Assembly: GCA_034508935.3 (NCBI GenBank)
Contig: CM067447.1
Span: 36,427,348-36,491,347, forward strand
DNA length: 64,000 nt
Direction of reading: 5' to 3'
Origin: Berghia stephanieae
Taxonomy: Eukaryota > Mollusca > Gastropoda > Nudibranchia > Aeolidiidae
The notes under the pieces were generated by a model, which saw only the letters and a list, made by a program, of their open reading frames with translations, was not told the origin of the DNA and did no database searches. Below, in pieces: positions 10,031-20,662 of the stretch (position 1 is its first letter; each line of letters begins with the position of its first letter). The position numbers were made by a program, and so were the translations under genes.

Positions 10031-11949
10031 GTGGTAGGCTATCTTCATATTCAGAGGTGTTAACTGTTTTGTCCATGTTGGATTAAATGGTAAATTTATT
10101 AATGAAGTAACCATGGAAGCGCTCTGCAAGTTTTTATTTGTTTTGGTGTGATGGCAGTAATTTTTCCCCACTATCAACTTTCATCAAACCGTTCAGGGTA
10201 TTAAAAAGCTTCTTACTGTGTTGCCTACTACGACTATCGTCCGCCTTGTCTCTGATAGAGATGGGTGGGGACAAGGACGCGCAGACCACCGGTTTGAATC
10301 GGATGACGACTTGTAATAGACTGAGATAGTGTGATCTTTCTGCGCAGAAATTGTGGGACTCGGTGCGAGAGGGTGTGAAAGTGTGAAAACAATTTTTTCT
10401 CTAGGAAGGAGTAACAATTAGTTGAACGAACAAAATAAAAAATGGATGTTCAAGTAAAGATTTTGATTGTTATTTCGTGTAGATTAAACGACAAACTCCT
10501 TTCAAACTTTCACAGTCACTGATTCAGTAGTGAACTAAGAAAATTGATTGATTTGTTGAGAAAGTTGAAAATGGTGCAATCGTTCAATATCAATTTAGTT
10601 TTGGAAAATGAAAATGTACCGTTTTTTCCCTCCTCACTCAACCCCAGCGCTACAATCAGGCTCTCTCTTCCTCTTACTCAAACTCCTTCTTCAAATATTT
10701 TCACATGTGGACCGTCAAGCAGGAGTAACTTAACTGTTTCAATTTCCACAAAGACGGTTTCAGTTTCAGTGTAGCTAGATATCTAGTGTCATTAGGTATA
10801 TGTCAAGATTGTTCCTTGTTCCAAGTGAAACGGAATCAAGGGAGGTAACCCAATAGATTTATTAAAAGGAACTGTGTATTCAGTCTACCACTGGAAATAA
10901 GATCGTTTAATAAATATTGGAAATAAATCAAACTACATACTATTTGTTTAATCTTTGCCCTCATTGTTGCTTTCATTGTATGTCATTTGTTGCATCTTTG
11001 TATTCTTTTCTCGAATTTATGAACAGCCACTTGAAATTGTATTCCAGAAATATAACAGTAATGTCTTCTAATTTCTAATACTAATTGGGGGATAATTAAC
11101 TCCAATATGTATTGCTGTGAGATTTTGTCCTCGCCTTGGAGTTCTGAAGGTGGAATTCCCCTTAGGGTAGGGAAAGTTGGCTGTCTTGGGCTGGTTGTTG
11201 ATTGGCCCTTTACCTTGCTGTCTTCCCCATCGCCCTTTTATCATTTATTCTTTCCATGTTCTTGTTCTGGAACAGGATTGAAACCATTTGGCTCCCCCTG
11301 CTTGGAATCGTATAGTGGGAGGGAGCTAGTTAAATGGCTTTGCCGACCACTTAACGTGTCTATGAGAAGTGATACTTTTATTTTTTTTTTGTTGTTTTTG
11401 TAAATCATCTCCCCGACTCTGAGAGTCTTAATTAAATATGAGTCTGAATAACCAACTACTACATACCTCCCTCTATTGGCGAGAAACCCCGTCTCAATGT
11501 CTGTACTTGGTGGTCATGCATTGGGTAGACTGGGACATATTTATGCTTTTTTCTTAGGCGCATGTAACCCAAGATTGCAGGCATGTTTAGAATCACCCTT
11601 TATGATTTGTGTACCTTTTTCTCTTTCATTAAAACGACCGCAACTCGTCATAATCACACCCCCTCTTGGTGGACTTCATGGGTCAACATCCTGACTAAAC
11701 TATCTCTTTATCCCTCTATACTATACAATTTGGATTTCATGTCATTTACAGCCACATCTATGTGTCCTGTTCTTCAATGGGACCATTTGGTTTAGCCCGG
11801 TCCTGGGATCTTGAAGGAAACGGTGCATTTATTGTTCTCTACATATGTTAAGTTTTATAATAATTTGCATTTACAACCATTTGAGTGTATGATATGTCAG
11901 CCAAATTGTTGCAGACTATGCTATCTACGTAGGCCTTTTAAGTGGCGAA

Positions 11950-12045
11950 CTTGTCCCCTTTTTACTGGTATCCCATTTTCTTCCTTTCCACTAGCCCTAA
12001 AATGACCTCAATGTTTTATAAGCGCCATCAAACCTTTTAAAATAG
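11950..12045 (+). repeat. Dispersed repeat shared with 42.35 and 46.33 kb (possible LINE 3' UTR)
   Basis: The order TACTGGTATCCCATTTTCTT, CCTTTCCACTAG, CTCAATGTTTTATAAGC resembles TACTATCCCATTTTCTTCCT, TTTTTACTGGCGCTG and TAATGTGTTACAAGCCC near 42360-42420 and 46345-46415. Similar GTAAATCATCTC starts occur at about 11400, 42116 and 46117. The layout suggests a repeat 3' UTR; the parent element is not identified. Confidence 0.4.
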
Positions 12046-12227
12046 TAGAGTCCTTAAAAGAATGTAGGTCCCATCATCTTCCTTGCGGCTCACGCCGATA
12101 TTGCCAAAACCAAAAGTGTCCCAAGCCCGTAATCTTATAAATAAGGATAGGAGCCACACACAAAATAAATCGTGCGAGTACAAGTAGTTGCAAAGCATTC
12201 CATAACCCCCCTCTCTCTCTTTCTCTC

Positions 12228-12261
12228 TCTCTATCTATCTATCTCTAATATCTCCTACCCC

Positions 12262-12312
<51 letters not shown>
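12228..12312. repeat. (CT)n microsatellite
   Basis: CT repeats with CTAT interruptions; the pure core is 12266-12302. Confidence 0.95.
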
Positions 12313-12314
<2 letters not shown>

Positions 12315-12401
12315 GACTCTCCTTGAAACATATTCAATGCCCTATAACTGTAAAGTTGTTCTCTTTTCTTTCCTTTTTTGTTTGTTTTTGTTTTTGTTGT
12401 T

Positions 12402-12439
<38 letters not shown>

Positions 12440-13491
12440 GGTATTTGTTTATTTGTCCGTTTTTCTCCAGACTCATATTGTTACGTTCAAGGAGTGCACA
12501 AGGCAATAAATTTTGACGTCTCTGTGTGTCCTAAATTAAAAATAATGAACTCAAAATTGAGTAAAAGTAAATAAATAAAAATGTTAAAAGTCGATCAAAC
12601 TTTTCAAGTCATCAGGAATGGTGTCAACATGTTGAAGTTGAAAATGAAGATTTTTTTGCCAAGGGAGTACAAAAAAAGAAAGAAAGAAAGAAAGAAAAAT
12701 ATTATGCCTATAAAGGAGCTCGAACACCTAATTCACACCACCCGGTTATAGTTGCGCCGTGCTTTATACAGCCGGCCACCTCACCTTCTCGCGCTCGGTC
12801 AAACAGTTTAGCCCGTATAATCTCTTCCGGTGGACTGAATACACAGTAGTGTATTCATCCATTGGTGGACGGAAAACACAGTTCCCTTATTAAAAATAAG
12901 CAAGCCCGAGATATCTTCTTAAACTACCTATACTGCTGGTCAAATTATTGACCCTCAAAATTTGTCAAAGGTTTTCATGGTTCCATTGAAAAAAATACGT
13001 TTGCCAAAGAACTCGTGGGTATTTTTAAAGGAAATATATTTAGTCTATAAGAGTATTAACCCCCCCCCCCCCCCCAAAAAAAAAAAAAAAAAAACACGAA
13101 TAAGAGCGAAGTCGGCTTACATAGAATTATAAACTGCAAATCTACAACACTATAAAATTCAAGTGTTAGTTTAGATATTTGGCAATCCCTTAACTATCCA
13201 AACTTTGGACTTTGTGATAAAAGGGGTGTTTGAATTTGAATTTGAGCCTAGAGCTGCCAACGTTTAAAAAAATCTGCAATTTTAAATAAAATCTTTGAAT
13301 CAGAAATGGCATTTTCCACCCCTCCAGAGGTTTTACTTCGTAAGGCATTAAGGTATTTAACGCGATTCTCTGCCTCGATTCGCAGTAGGCAGTTAGTACT
13401 TCGAATATTAGAAGAAAAAAATAATTAAATTGAGCTTTTATATAGCGCAATAGGGAGGCCTTCCGAAAGCTCCTACATCCCCAGTATTCTT

Positions 13492-13912
13492 GTTTTTTTA
13501 TAATGTTCTAGTAGAGGGTTTGGGAGGGGCGAAACTTAAAAAAAAAAAGTCCCCCCCCCCCCCTCCCAAAAAAAAAACAAAAACTTGAGCTTTTATATAG
13601 GGCAATATCCGCTAAACGTGCTCAAAGCGCTTTACCCCTGGCCAACAGCAACACGTAACATGTAGGACTAGACATAACGCCTGTCATGTGATATTACAAT
13701 TTTTGGGACAGAGACAACGCTGTTGCCGGCCAGGTGCTCATTTTACACCTGAGTACTGTGAGAGAATGTGAGTAAAGAGCCTTCTCCAAGTCCAAGGACT
13801 CAACTATGCACCGAGCGAAGCTCGAACCCAGGACCTTCCGATCCGAAAACGAGTGTCATACCACAAGACCACAGCCTCACAAAACCCCCTACTAGAACAT
13901 TATAAAAAAAGT
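13492..13912. repeat. Inverted repeat flanking the SINE A copy
   Basis: TTATAATGTTCTAGTAGAGG near 13498-13517 is matched in reverse complement by CCCCTACTAGAACATTATAA near 13885-13904, each beside C-rich/A-rich and GGGAGGGG-type sequence. Together with the SINE between them they form a 0.4-kb hairpin-capable block just outside the gypsy LTR. Confidence 0.7.
13587..13880 (-). repeat. SINE family A, best full copy
   Basis: On the minus strand it starts GTGAGGCTGTGGTCTTGTGG, with an A-box-like TGGTCTTGTGGTATGAC and a B-box-like GGTCCTGGGTTCGAGC 40-odd bases on, so it is tRNA-derived. The body carries TTTACTCACATTCTCTCACA, and the tail is GCGCTTTGAGCACGTTTAGC followed by GGATATTGCCCTATATAAAA. 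Other copies: 5780-6062, 17676-19215 (interrupted), 27146-27214 (head only), 56452-56505 (tail only). Confidence 0.82.
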
Positions 13913-13946
13913 TTCCCCCCTCCCAAACTTGAGCCTTTTTCAAGGA

Positions 13947-14154
13947 GTAGTGTTATGATGACTTTGAAATCATTAGATGACACTGGATTGTTTCAGGGAA
14001 TAGGATAGCCTTTATTGAAATACAGATAGACCGTTAACTAGAATATTGAAAGTGAAAGTAACCTCAACCAGGAAGTAAACAATAAAACAATAAGTAATGG
14101 TTCATTACATAATAATAATAATGACAATATTAAAGTGGTAATGTTACCACTACA
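13947..14154 (-). repeat. Gypsy 3' LTR
   Basis: About 208 bp, almost identical to 26941-27145. It ends (plus orientation) in GTTACCACTACA and is followed by TCCCCCTTT, the complement of the polypurine tract, which fixes this as the 3' LTR. Confidence 0.92.
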
Positions 14155-14895
14155 TCCCCCTTTGTTAACAATTCTAAACCACTAATATTTTCAAGGTTAC
14201 ACATTTAAAGTCTTGCTTGATCTTGAAGTCTTGCAAAGTAATCCAATGGAATATTTCCCTACCTAAACACACTTTGTCTTTAACTTAAACTTAAATGTTG
14301 TTATTAGTTTTCTATTAATTGTTCTCAAATGATTCCTTGAATAAACATCGAAATTATGTTTCAAACAAAGTTCTTCATCTTGAGAGTCACGACACTTCTT
14401 TTTGAATCCAGGTAAAGTGTTTATTATTTTGTTTTTGTTTCAAACCACTATCCTCTTGGACTTGGAGTATACTTAAAATGTTTATACTTCTACTTCACAC
14501 CCTACACTAACACAAGTCTGCTAATCAGACTGGTCTCTACCATCTGCTATTCAGATCGGCTCGCTGCTCGAACCATATTCTGGCATCGCGGAAAATTGCC
14601 ATTTGAAATCCCAAATTTTGCCAAATTTTGCCACAAAAAAATGACAATTTTGCCACAAAAAAATAGAAAAATTTGCCACATTTTGCCGTAAAAATTGCCA
14701 AATTTTGCAAATTTTGTTAACTAATCAGATAACTTTTTTTCGTTCCCGGGGACCCCAAATACTACAATGATCTGAAGATGCACACAAAAGTCACTCAGGT
14801 GCAGATCAGAAAGAAAAATGATTTAAAACATCAATCTTAATCTTATATCAAAACAAAAGTACGAAAAACCTGCAAAGAGAGGTATCAAAATTTAA

Positions 14896-17130
14896 TTAAA
14901 CAAGATATTCATAAGAAATAAAACTGTTATAATAAAGGAACACCAAAGCCTTTAAGTTTGCTTCGTTGAGCCGCCTTCTCCTGTCTGAAAATACAAGATT
15001 ATAAATGGAGAAGGACCTCTCAGCATCAGCAGAATTAAGGCAGGTGTATATGTATCTCTTTGCCAGCGTAGCAAGATGGGGAACATCTGAGCTAACACTG
15101 TTCCAAAAAACAGTCAGATCAAGTGGAATGCACGAGGTACTTCATGAATACCAGGAATGGTCAAAGAATCAATATAAGAGTCAGCAATAAACACTAAATT
15201 GCAAGGATTGAAGAAAGGTATCTCCTTCAATAATTCCATCCCTGGTTGGCCTTCCGTCGATGAATATTTCTCAAGCTTTTCATTGGCCAAAGAGAAAGCT
15301 TGACAAAAACTATCCTGGAGCTGAAGCTTGAGATGTTGGTCCAGGTCATGCGGACAGTGTCTTTCTACATCTTGTAGGGTCACATGGCAAGATGAAAACT
15401 GGTCCTTAATTTCCATGAGCTTTGACCACGCCTGGTGAAAATAGAAATAAGAATAAGGCAAGGATTAAAAAACATAAGAAAGTATTTTTGTTTTGTAATT
15501 CTTTTCTTGCTCTAGTCAAAGACATTCAACTATAATGTTGTGTCCAAAGGCAGAGTTTCAACAAAGATGGAATCGTTTCATTAATAATGATACCTGCTCT
15601 TAATCTTATAAAATAAGATTTAAAGGTAGGAGGAGAAAATGAATATTTACTGTCATGGCGATTGGACGTTGGCTTTGGAATACATCAGTAGCTACAACGA
15701 TGGACTGAGACTGCTGGATTATAAAGCTCATCTCTGCTTGAATTAACTGGCGCTCCGACACCGAGCAGAGGATATCATTCAAGTAGACTAACGACTCTGG
15801 AGCCGTGCGCCCACAGTGCTCCATTTCCTTCGCAATGAATGTGGCAAAGTGCTGCACATTTTTCTCATGGTATGAGACCGCTTCAAACCAACAATTCCAT
15901 CTGGATTTTGAAAAGGAAGTAAAAGAAATGATGCATTTTTAATTCATTTGTTAAATTGAATATTTATTTGAAAAGAAGATAACATTATACCTACTTAATC
16001 TATCAGTTTTGGCCTTATAGTATAGTTTGTTGAATTTACCATCATCATATGACTTGACCTAGTGAGGACTAATGTTAGGCATTGACTTTAATGGTTGACT
16101 ATGACCCTCTTACTTTACCCAGAAATAATTGTGCAAGATAGCTTCCAATATTTATTTTTTAAAATTCTAGTGCATTTTCTTAAGTCAATGGTTAAAGCAA
16201 ACTAACTTTGAAATGAAAACATGATGACAATCTAAAAAGATAACATAATGGAATAATCAATTCTATTAAGCCATAGCAAGCACTTTCCCAGTCAGATACT
16301 TAATTAAAGCTCATCTTTTCAACAAAAAAAAAAGGGAGCAGATTACTATAACTGTAACATGATACTACTAAATATGGTTACTAACATATCAAATTAGGTG
16401 TAATAAGAATGACTGACCCTCCTATTTGTCAATATCCAATATTAACAATGTGTCACCTTTAGGTGAAAAAAGTTTTTTTAAAGACCCAGATGAATCATGA
16501 CCAAGAAAGGAACATTCTCTAAATCTCACCGTGTCGCGATTGGGTTTGGAGGCATCTTTGGAGATTTGACGAGTGGTGTCAGGAATCGCAGATATCTTGC
16601 CTTTCTGGCATTGGCGTTCCAAAATATCGCATTTGCAGCTTTGACGAATTTGTTGGTGCGATTGAAGGGCTTTCTGAAGGCATCACCCACTAGGCTCATG
16701 ATATGAGCCATGCATGTGATATGCGTAGTATTTGGCATGAGCCCTTTCAATACATCATTGAAAGCCTTCCTCATGTATGCTGCATTGTCTGTGTTTACGG
16801 TGACGACGTCAGTAAACTTGATGCCAGTGGAGACTAAGCATTCAATTATGGCCGTCGCAACGGTTGTGTGGTTTGTGACAGACAAAAATCTTGTGTCCAA
16901 GAGGTAACTTTGGACTTTGTCCACATCAGCGCTCAAGGGTTCCAGTGGTGCAGCTAAGACATTGAGGACAAACCTGAAAAGATAGGCGATACAAATAAGA
17001 GAAAACACAAAATAACATATAGGGAAGGATGCAAAGGTGATATCATAATTGCTCTCAGCATTTAATTATAGAATTCAAACTAAGGATTCGAACTGATCAC
17101 TGTGTATGTTGTGTTGTGTAGTACGCCCAT

Positions 17131-17203
<73 letters not shown>

Positions 17204-19243
17204 GATGTGTGTGTGTGTGTGATATATATATATATGATTGTGCGTGAGTGTGTGTGTGGGTGTGTATTCACCTGCCTCCTACTCCTATATATAAATTACT
17301 CTTTCGCTTTAGTTTCTACAAAGATTGTCAGTCAAAAACAAAAAACAAAACCCACCTTCCAACATCATCAGACATTTCATCACAGATGATGGCCACAGGC
17401 TTGTTTATAACTTTCTTATACACCACTTCTTTTTTGTTGGTGAACTCCCTCTTTAAGTAGCATTCCTGCAGCTGATGAGCTTGTGGAATGGCACCACCGT
17501 TTTCAACTCTTGTCTGCAAGAAGTTTCTGACTGCTGGGTGGTCAACCTTCGATAAGGGAATGTTTGCTGCAGCAAACATTGACACAACTTCATTGCAGAT
17601 ATCATTTCTTGCTGAAAGAAAGAAATTTAAAAAATAGTTTGTTAATGTTCACAAATATGAATAGCTTTAAAAAAATAAGCTTTATATGGCGCAATATCCA
17701 CTAAACGTGCTCAAAGCACTTTACAAGGGGACCGTGGCCAACAGCAACATTTAACAGGTAGGATGGGACATGAAGCCTGTTAGGCGATATTACAATTTTT
17801 TCGGATTCAGAAAAGTGAGTGGAGCAGGCACTTATGTTGGTAACAACAAGATATGAAGTGAATAGAAAAGTGCCAGAAGACAATAGAGAATTGAATTAAA
17901 AAATTCACCCCATACACCGGAGCATACTCAATGTCTCAATCGTTTCTATGTTATATGTTTGTGTTGAGAATATTGGCTATTAAGCTTAACTGCTGGTCAA
18001 AATTATTCGCGATGGTGGTGTACGAACGAATCGGCGGTCTCAAGAAGTGGGTGAGAGAGGGATCTAGTAATGACTTTGAGTTTGAAACGAATATTTTTGT
18101 GTTCGTTGATAGCTCACACGGTAGAGCCACGCTCTCACCTGCCAGGCGGAGTTGTCGTACCAATAAGGTCGCAGGTTCAAACCCCACCACCGCCGCGAAA
18201 AATTTTCATTCTCTATTGTCTTCTGGCACTTTTCTATTCACTTCATATCTTGTTGTTACCAACATAAGTGCCTGCTCCACTCACTTTTCTGAATTAAAAA
18301 ATTCACCCCATACACCGGAGCATACTCAATGTCTCAATCGTTTCTATGTTATATGTTTGTGTTGAGAATATTGGCTATTAAGCTTAACTGCTGGTCAAAA
18401 TTATTCGCGATGGTGGTGTACGAACGAATCGGCGGTCTCAAGAAGTGGGTGAGAGAGGGATCTAGTAATGACTTTGAGTTTGAAACGAATATTTTTGTGT
18501 TCGTTGATAGCTCACACGGTAGAGCCACGCTCTCACCTGCCAGGCGGAGTTGTCGTACCAATAAGGTCGCAGGTTCAAACCCCACCACCGCCGCGAAAAA
18601 TTTTCATTCTCTATTGTCTTCTGGCACTTTTCTATTCACTTCATATCTTGTTGTTACCAACATAAGTGCCTGCTCCACTCACTTTTCTGAATTAAAAAAT
18701 TCACCCCATACACCGGAGCATACTCAATGTCTCAATCGTTTCTATGTTATATGTTTGTGTTGAGAATATTGGCTATTAAGCTTAACTGCTGGTCAAAATT
18801 ATTCGCGATGGTGGTGTACGAACGAATCGGCGGTCTCAAGAAGTGGGTGAGAGAGGGATCTAGTAATGACTTTGAGTTTGAAACGAATATTTTTGTGTTC
18901 GTTGATAGCTCACACGGTAGAGCCACGCTCTCACCTGCCAGGCGGAGTTGTCGTACCAATAAGGTCGCAGGTTCAAACCCCACCACCGCCGCGAAAAATT
19001 TTCATTCTCTATTGTCTTCTGGCACTTTTCTATTCACTTCATATCTAATTTTTTCGGACAGAGACAACGCTGTTAACGGCCAGGTACTCATTTTACACCT
19101 CCATTTCATGAGAGAATGTGAGTAAAGAGCCTTCTCGAAGGACTCAACTATGCGCTGAGCGAGGCTCGAACCCAGGTCCTTCCGATCCTAAAGCGAGTAT
19201 CTTTTCACTATACCACAAAGTAATAATAAAAAGAACAACAAAG

Positions 19244-19287
<44 letters not shown>

Positions 19288-19720
19288 TTAATAGTAATAA
19301 TAATACCCTCATCTTTTATATAGTTGTAATTGTATAGATTTATAGAGCAATATCCACCCAAAACTAAGTACTCATTTAGAGGGAAAGGGTGCACCACTCA
19401 CCTTGCGTTGAAACTGTAGACGGTTTCTTCAAAACAGAATCCAATGTCCTCTGCTTCTTCACCGCTTCACTCTCATCCACGTCAGTGGCATGTGACCTCT
19501 TCATTCTTTCTTCTTTCGATTTATGGTCTGCGGAATTGCGGTGGCTATCTACAGAAGACTTTCGTAAATGGTCAATAACCTTGTTGCATGGTGATGGTGT
19601 GCAGAATAGCTTTGAACCACTGACGTGGGTCCACTGGCTGTATTCTGAGTGTCGCTGGTGTGCAGTGACATGGCGAGCACATTTTGCCTTCTTCATATCT
19701 AAACCAAGGAACTTGTCCAT
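14896..19720 (-). CDS. hAT transposase, five exons, CGGBP1-like N-terminus
   Basis: Exons 19720-19402, 17611-17356, 16973-16530, 15900-15651 and 15431-14896 have matching phases and GT-AG borders. Exon 1 has a BED-like finger (LFCTPSPCNKVIDHLRKS, then H near 40 residues on) and basic NLS-like stretches, recalling CGGBP1, itself hAT-derived. Exon 2 carries VINKPVAIICDEMSDDVGR and exon 3 VTVNTDNAAYMRKAF with THITCMAHIMSL, the RNase H-like core with its Cys-x2-His motif. Exon 5 ends with the hAT dimerisation region (RYIYTCLNSADAERSFSIYN, then RRRRLNEANLKALVFLYY). One base is missing or extra in exon 5, just before LTVFWNSVSSDVPHLATLAK. Otherwise the gene looks recently intact. Confidence 0.85.
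17134..17220. repeat. (AT)n-(GT)n microsatellite
   Basis: AT run from about 17134 to 17203 with small interruptions, then GT units to 17220. It lies in intron 2 of the hAT transposase. Confidence 0.95.
17676..19215 (-). repeat. SINE family A copy interrupted by the 398-bp multimer
   Basis: The tail half (17676-17804; CTTTATATGGCGCAATATCC onward) and the head half (19047-19215; ending at the tRNA-like GGTCCTGGGTTCGAGCC region on the minus strand) together form one SINE A. The break is at AATTTTTTCGG, which occurs once in the uninterrupted copy (as AATTTTTGGG) and twice here. Confidence 0.85.
17805..19046 (+). repeat. Multimer insertion of a tRNA-headed 398-bp repeat with inverted leading segment
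   Basis: Exact 11-bp duplication AATTTTTTCGG flanks it (17794-17804, 19047-19057). It opens with about 90 bp (17805-17893) that are the reverse complement of the unit's 3' part at 18205-18298. Three direct units of period 398 follow (about 17893, 18291 and 18689), the last truncated. The units look identical. Each has pol III-like boxes: A-like TAGCTCACACGG at 18110 and B-like GGTTCAAACCC at 18174, repeated at +398 and +796. Three identical 132-144 residue open frames come from the repetition and are not taken as genes. Confidence 0.88.
19245..19305. repeat. (AAT)n microsatellite
   Basis: About 15 AAT units with one TAATAG interruption, just outside the SINE A head at 19.2 kb. Confidence 0.93.
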
Positions 19721-20662
19721 AGCGAGTTTGTAATCAACAAGTAGATGTAAGATAAAAGAACGCTGGTAGCGAACTCAATTGAAGATAACAATAATAGCGT
19801 CACTCGTCACTAAGGTGAAAGTGAAAGTAGAAAAACTCCTTTTAATTGCAATGTAACGGCTGTTAGTAGTATGGCAGTTTAAAAACCAGACTGGGCAGCT
19901 TCCAGTAGCAGTTAAAACAGACCAGGAGCTATAGAGCAGTAAAGTTAGGTGCCCCAAACGTAAACAATAACAAGTTGCTAGTGATTTTCGTTAGGGACCG
20001 GAAAAATTTACGCACAATATAGGTCTCCCAATTTTGTAGTTTGAGTTGTAGGCAATACACTTTCAGTATTGAAAATATGTTTACATAAAATCTAACAGTT
20101 GCAGAAATAATAATATAAGACTAAATTATTCTGAAAATCAGGCTCCGAATAATTCGCGTTTTGTTCACACCAGCGCAATAATTTGCTCTGGTCTAAAATT
20201 AGATAGACTGTAACTTTTGATAAATTTTACCTTTTGATCCATAAAATATCCATATCTAGACATTATTTGATTCATGATCGAGTATTTATGAATATGTGTT
20301 TCTTTTGCCACCTAACAGCCAAATTTTAAAGGTTATTTTTTTCTATTATTTACATTGGAACTTGAGCTGTCAAGACAGGAACATGTGTTTTGCCATGTGC
20401 TTCTAGACCTTTGTTTACGTTTGGGGCACCTAATTATACTGCTCTATGAGAAAATGAAAGAAAGGGACGATGCTGACTTTCGGAAATTCGCCACTTTAAA
20501 AAAAACCACTCGGGTTAAATAATGGTGAAAAATTTAGATTTTTCATGAAAATTGTAAAATTTGCGGTAAATTGCGGAAAAGTGCCAATTTTGCGGCCGCA
20601 AATTTGCCATTGCGGCCGCGAAAAACCACGATGACAGCATATTGTCCATGTTTTAATTAAAA

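Larger units (their letters stand above)
10031..13430. other. Gene-free repeat debris
   Basis: No supported gene. It holds the (CT)n tract at 12.2 kb, a (TTG)n tract at 12397-12441, an AAAG-rich run near 12676-12697 and a poly(C)/poly(A) block at 13062-13095. A dispersed repeat lies at 11950-12045. The open frames seen here are short or low-complexity. Confidence 0.5.
14580..20637 (-). mobile_element. Autonomous-type hAT transposon with spliced transposase, nested in gypsy
   Basis: Ends are short TIRs: CTGGCATCGCGG at 14580 and, on the minus strand, CTGTCATCGTGG at 20637. The 6-bp CATATT lies on both outer sides (14574-14579 and 20638-20643), so it is the likely target duplication, shorter than the 8 bp usual for hAT. 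Subterminal regions are rich in TTTTGCCA and GCGGCCGC repeats. The interior encodes a five-exon hAT transposase. It sits inside the gypsy internal region, so it is younger than that element, and it contains a SINE A copy with a multimer insertion in its first intron. Confidence 0.85.

Noticed and set aside
12172-12574. Frame with SLSLSL and FVVVVV runs
   Set aside because: (CT)n and (TTG)n microsatellite translation.
18105-18184. A true tRNA gene
   Set aside because: A and B boxes are present but the sequence does not fold into a clean cloverleaf, and it is embedded in a longer repeat unit; treated as tRNA-derived.
17931-19125. Three identical open frames of 132-144 residues, which could look like a tandem gene family
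   Set aside because: They arise from a 398-bp tandem repeat with tRNA-like boxes; each frame runs across the repeat boundary and has no protein family character.
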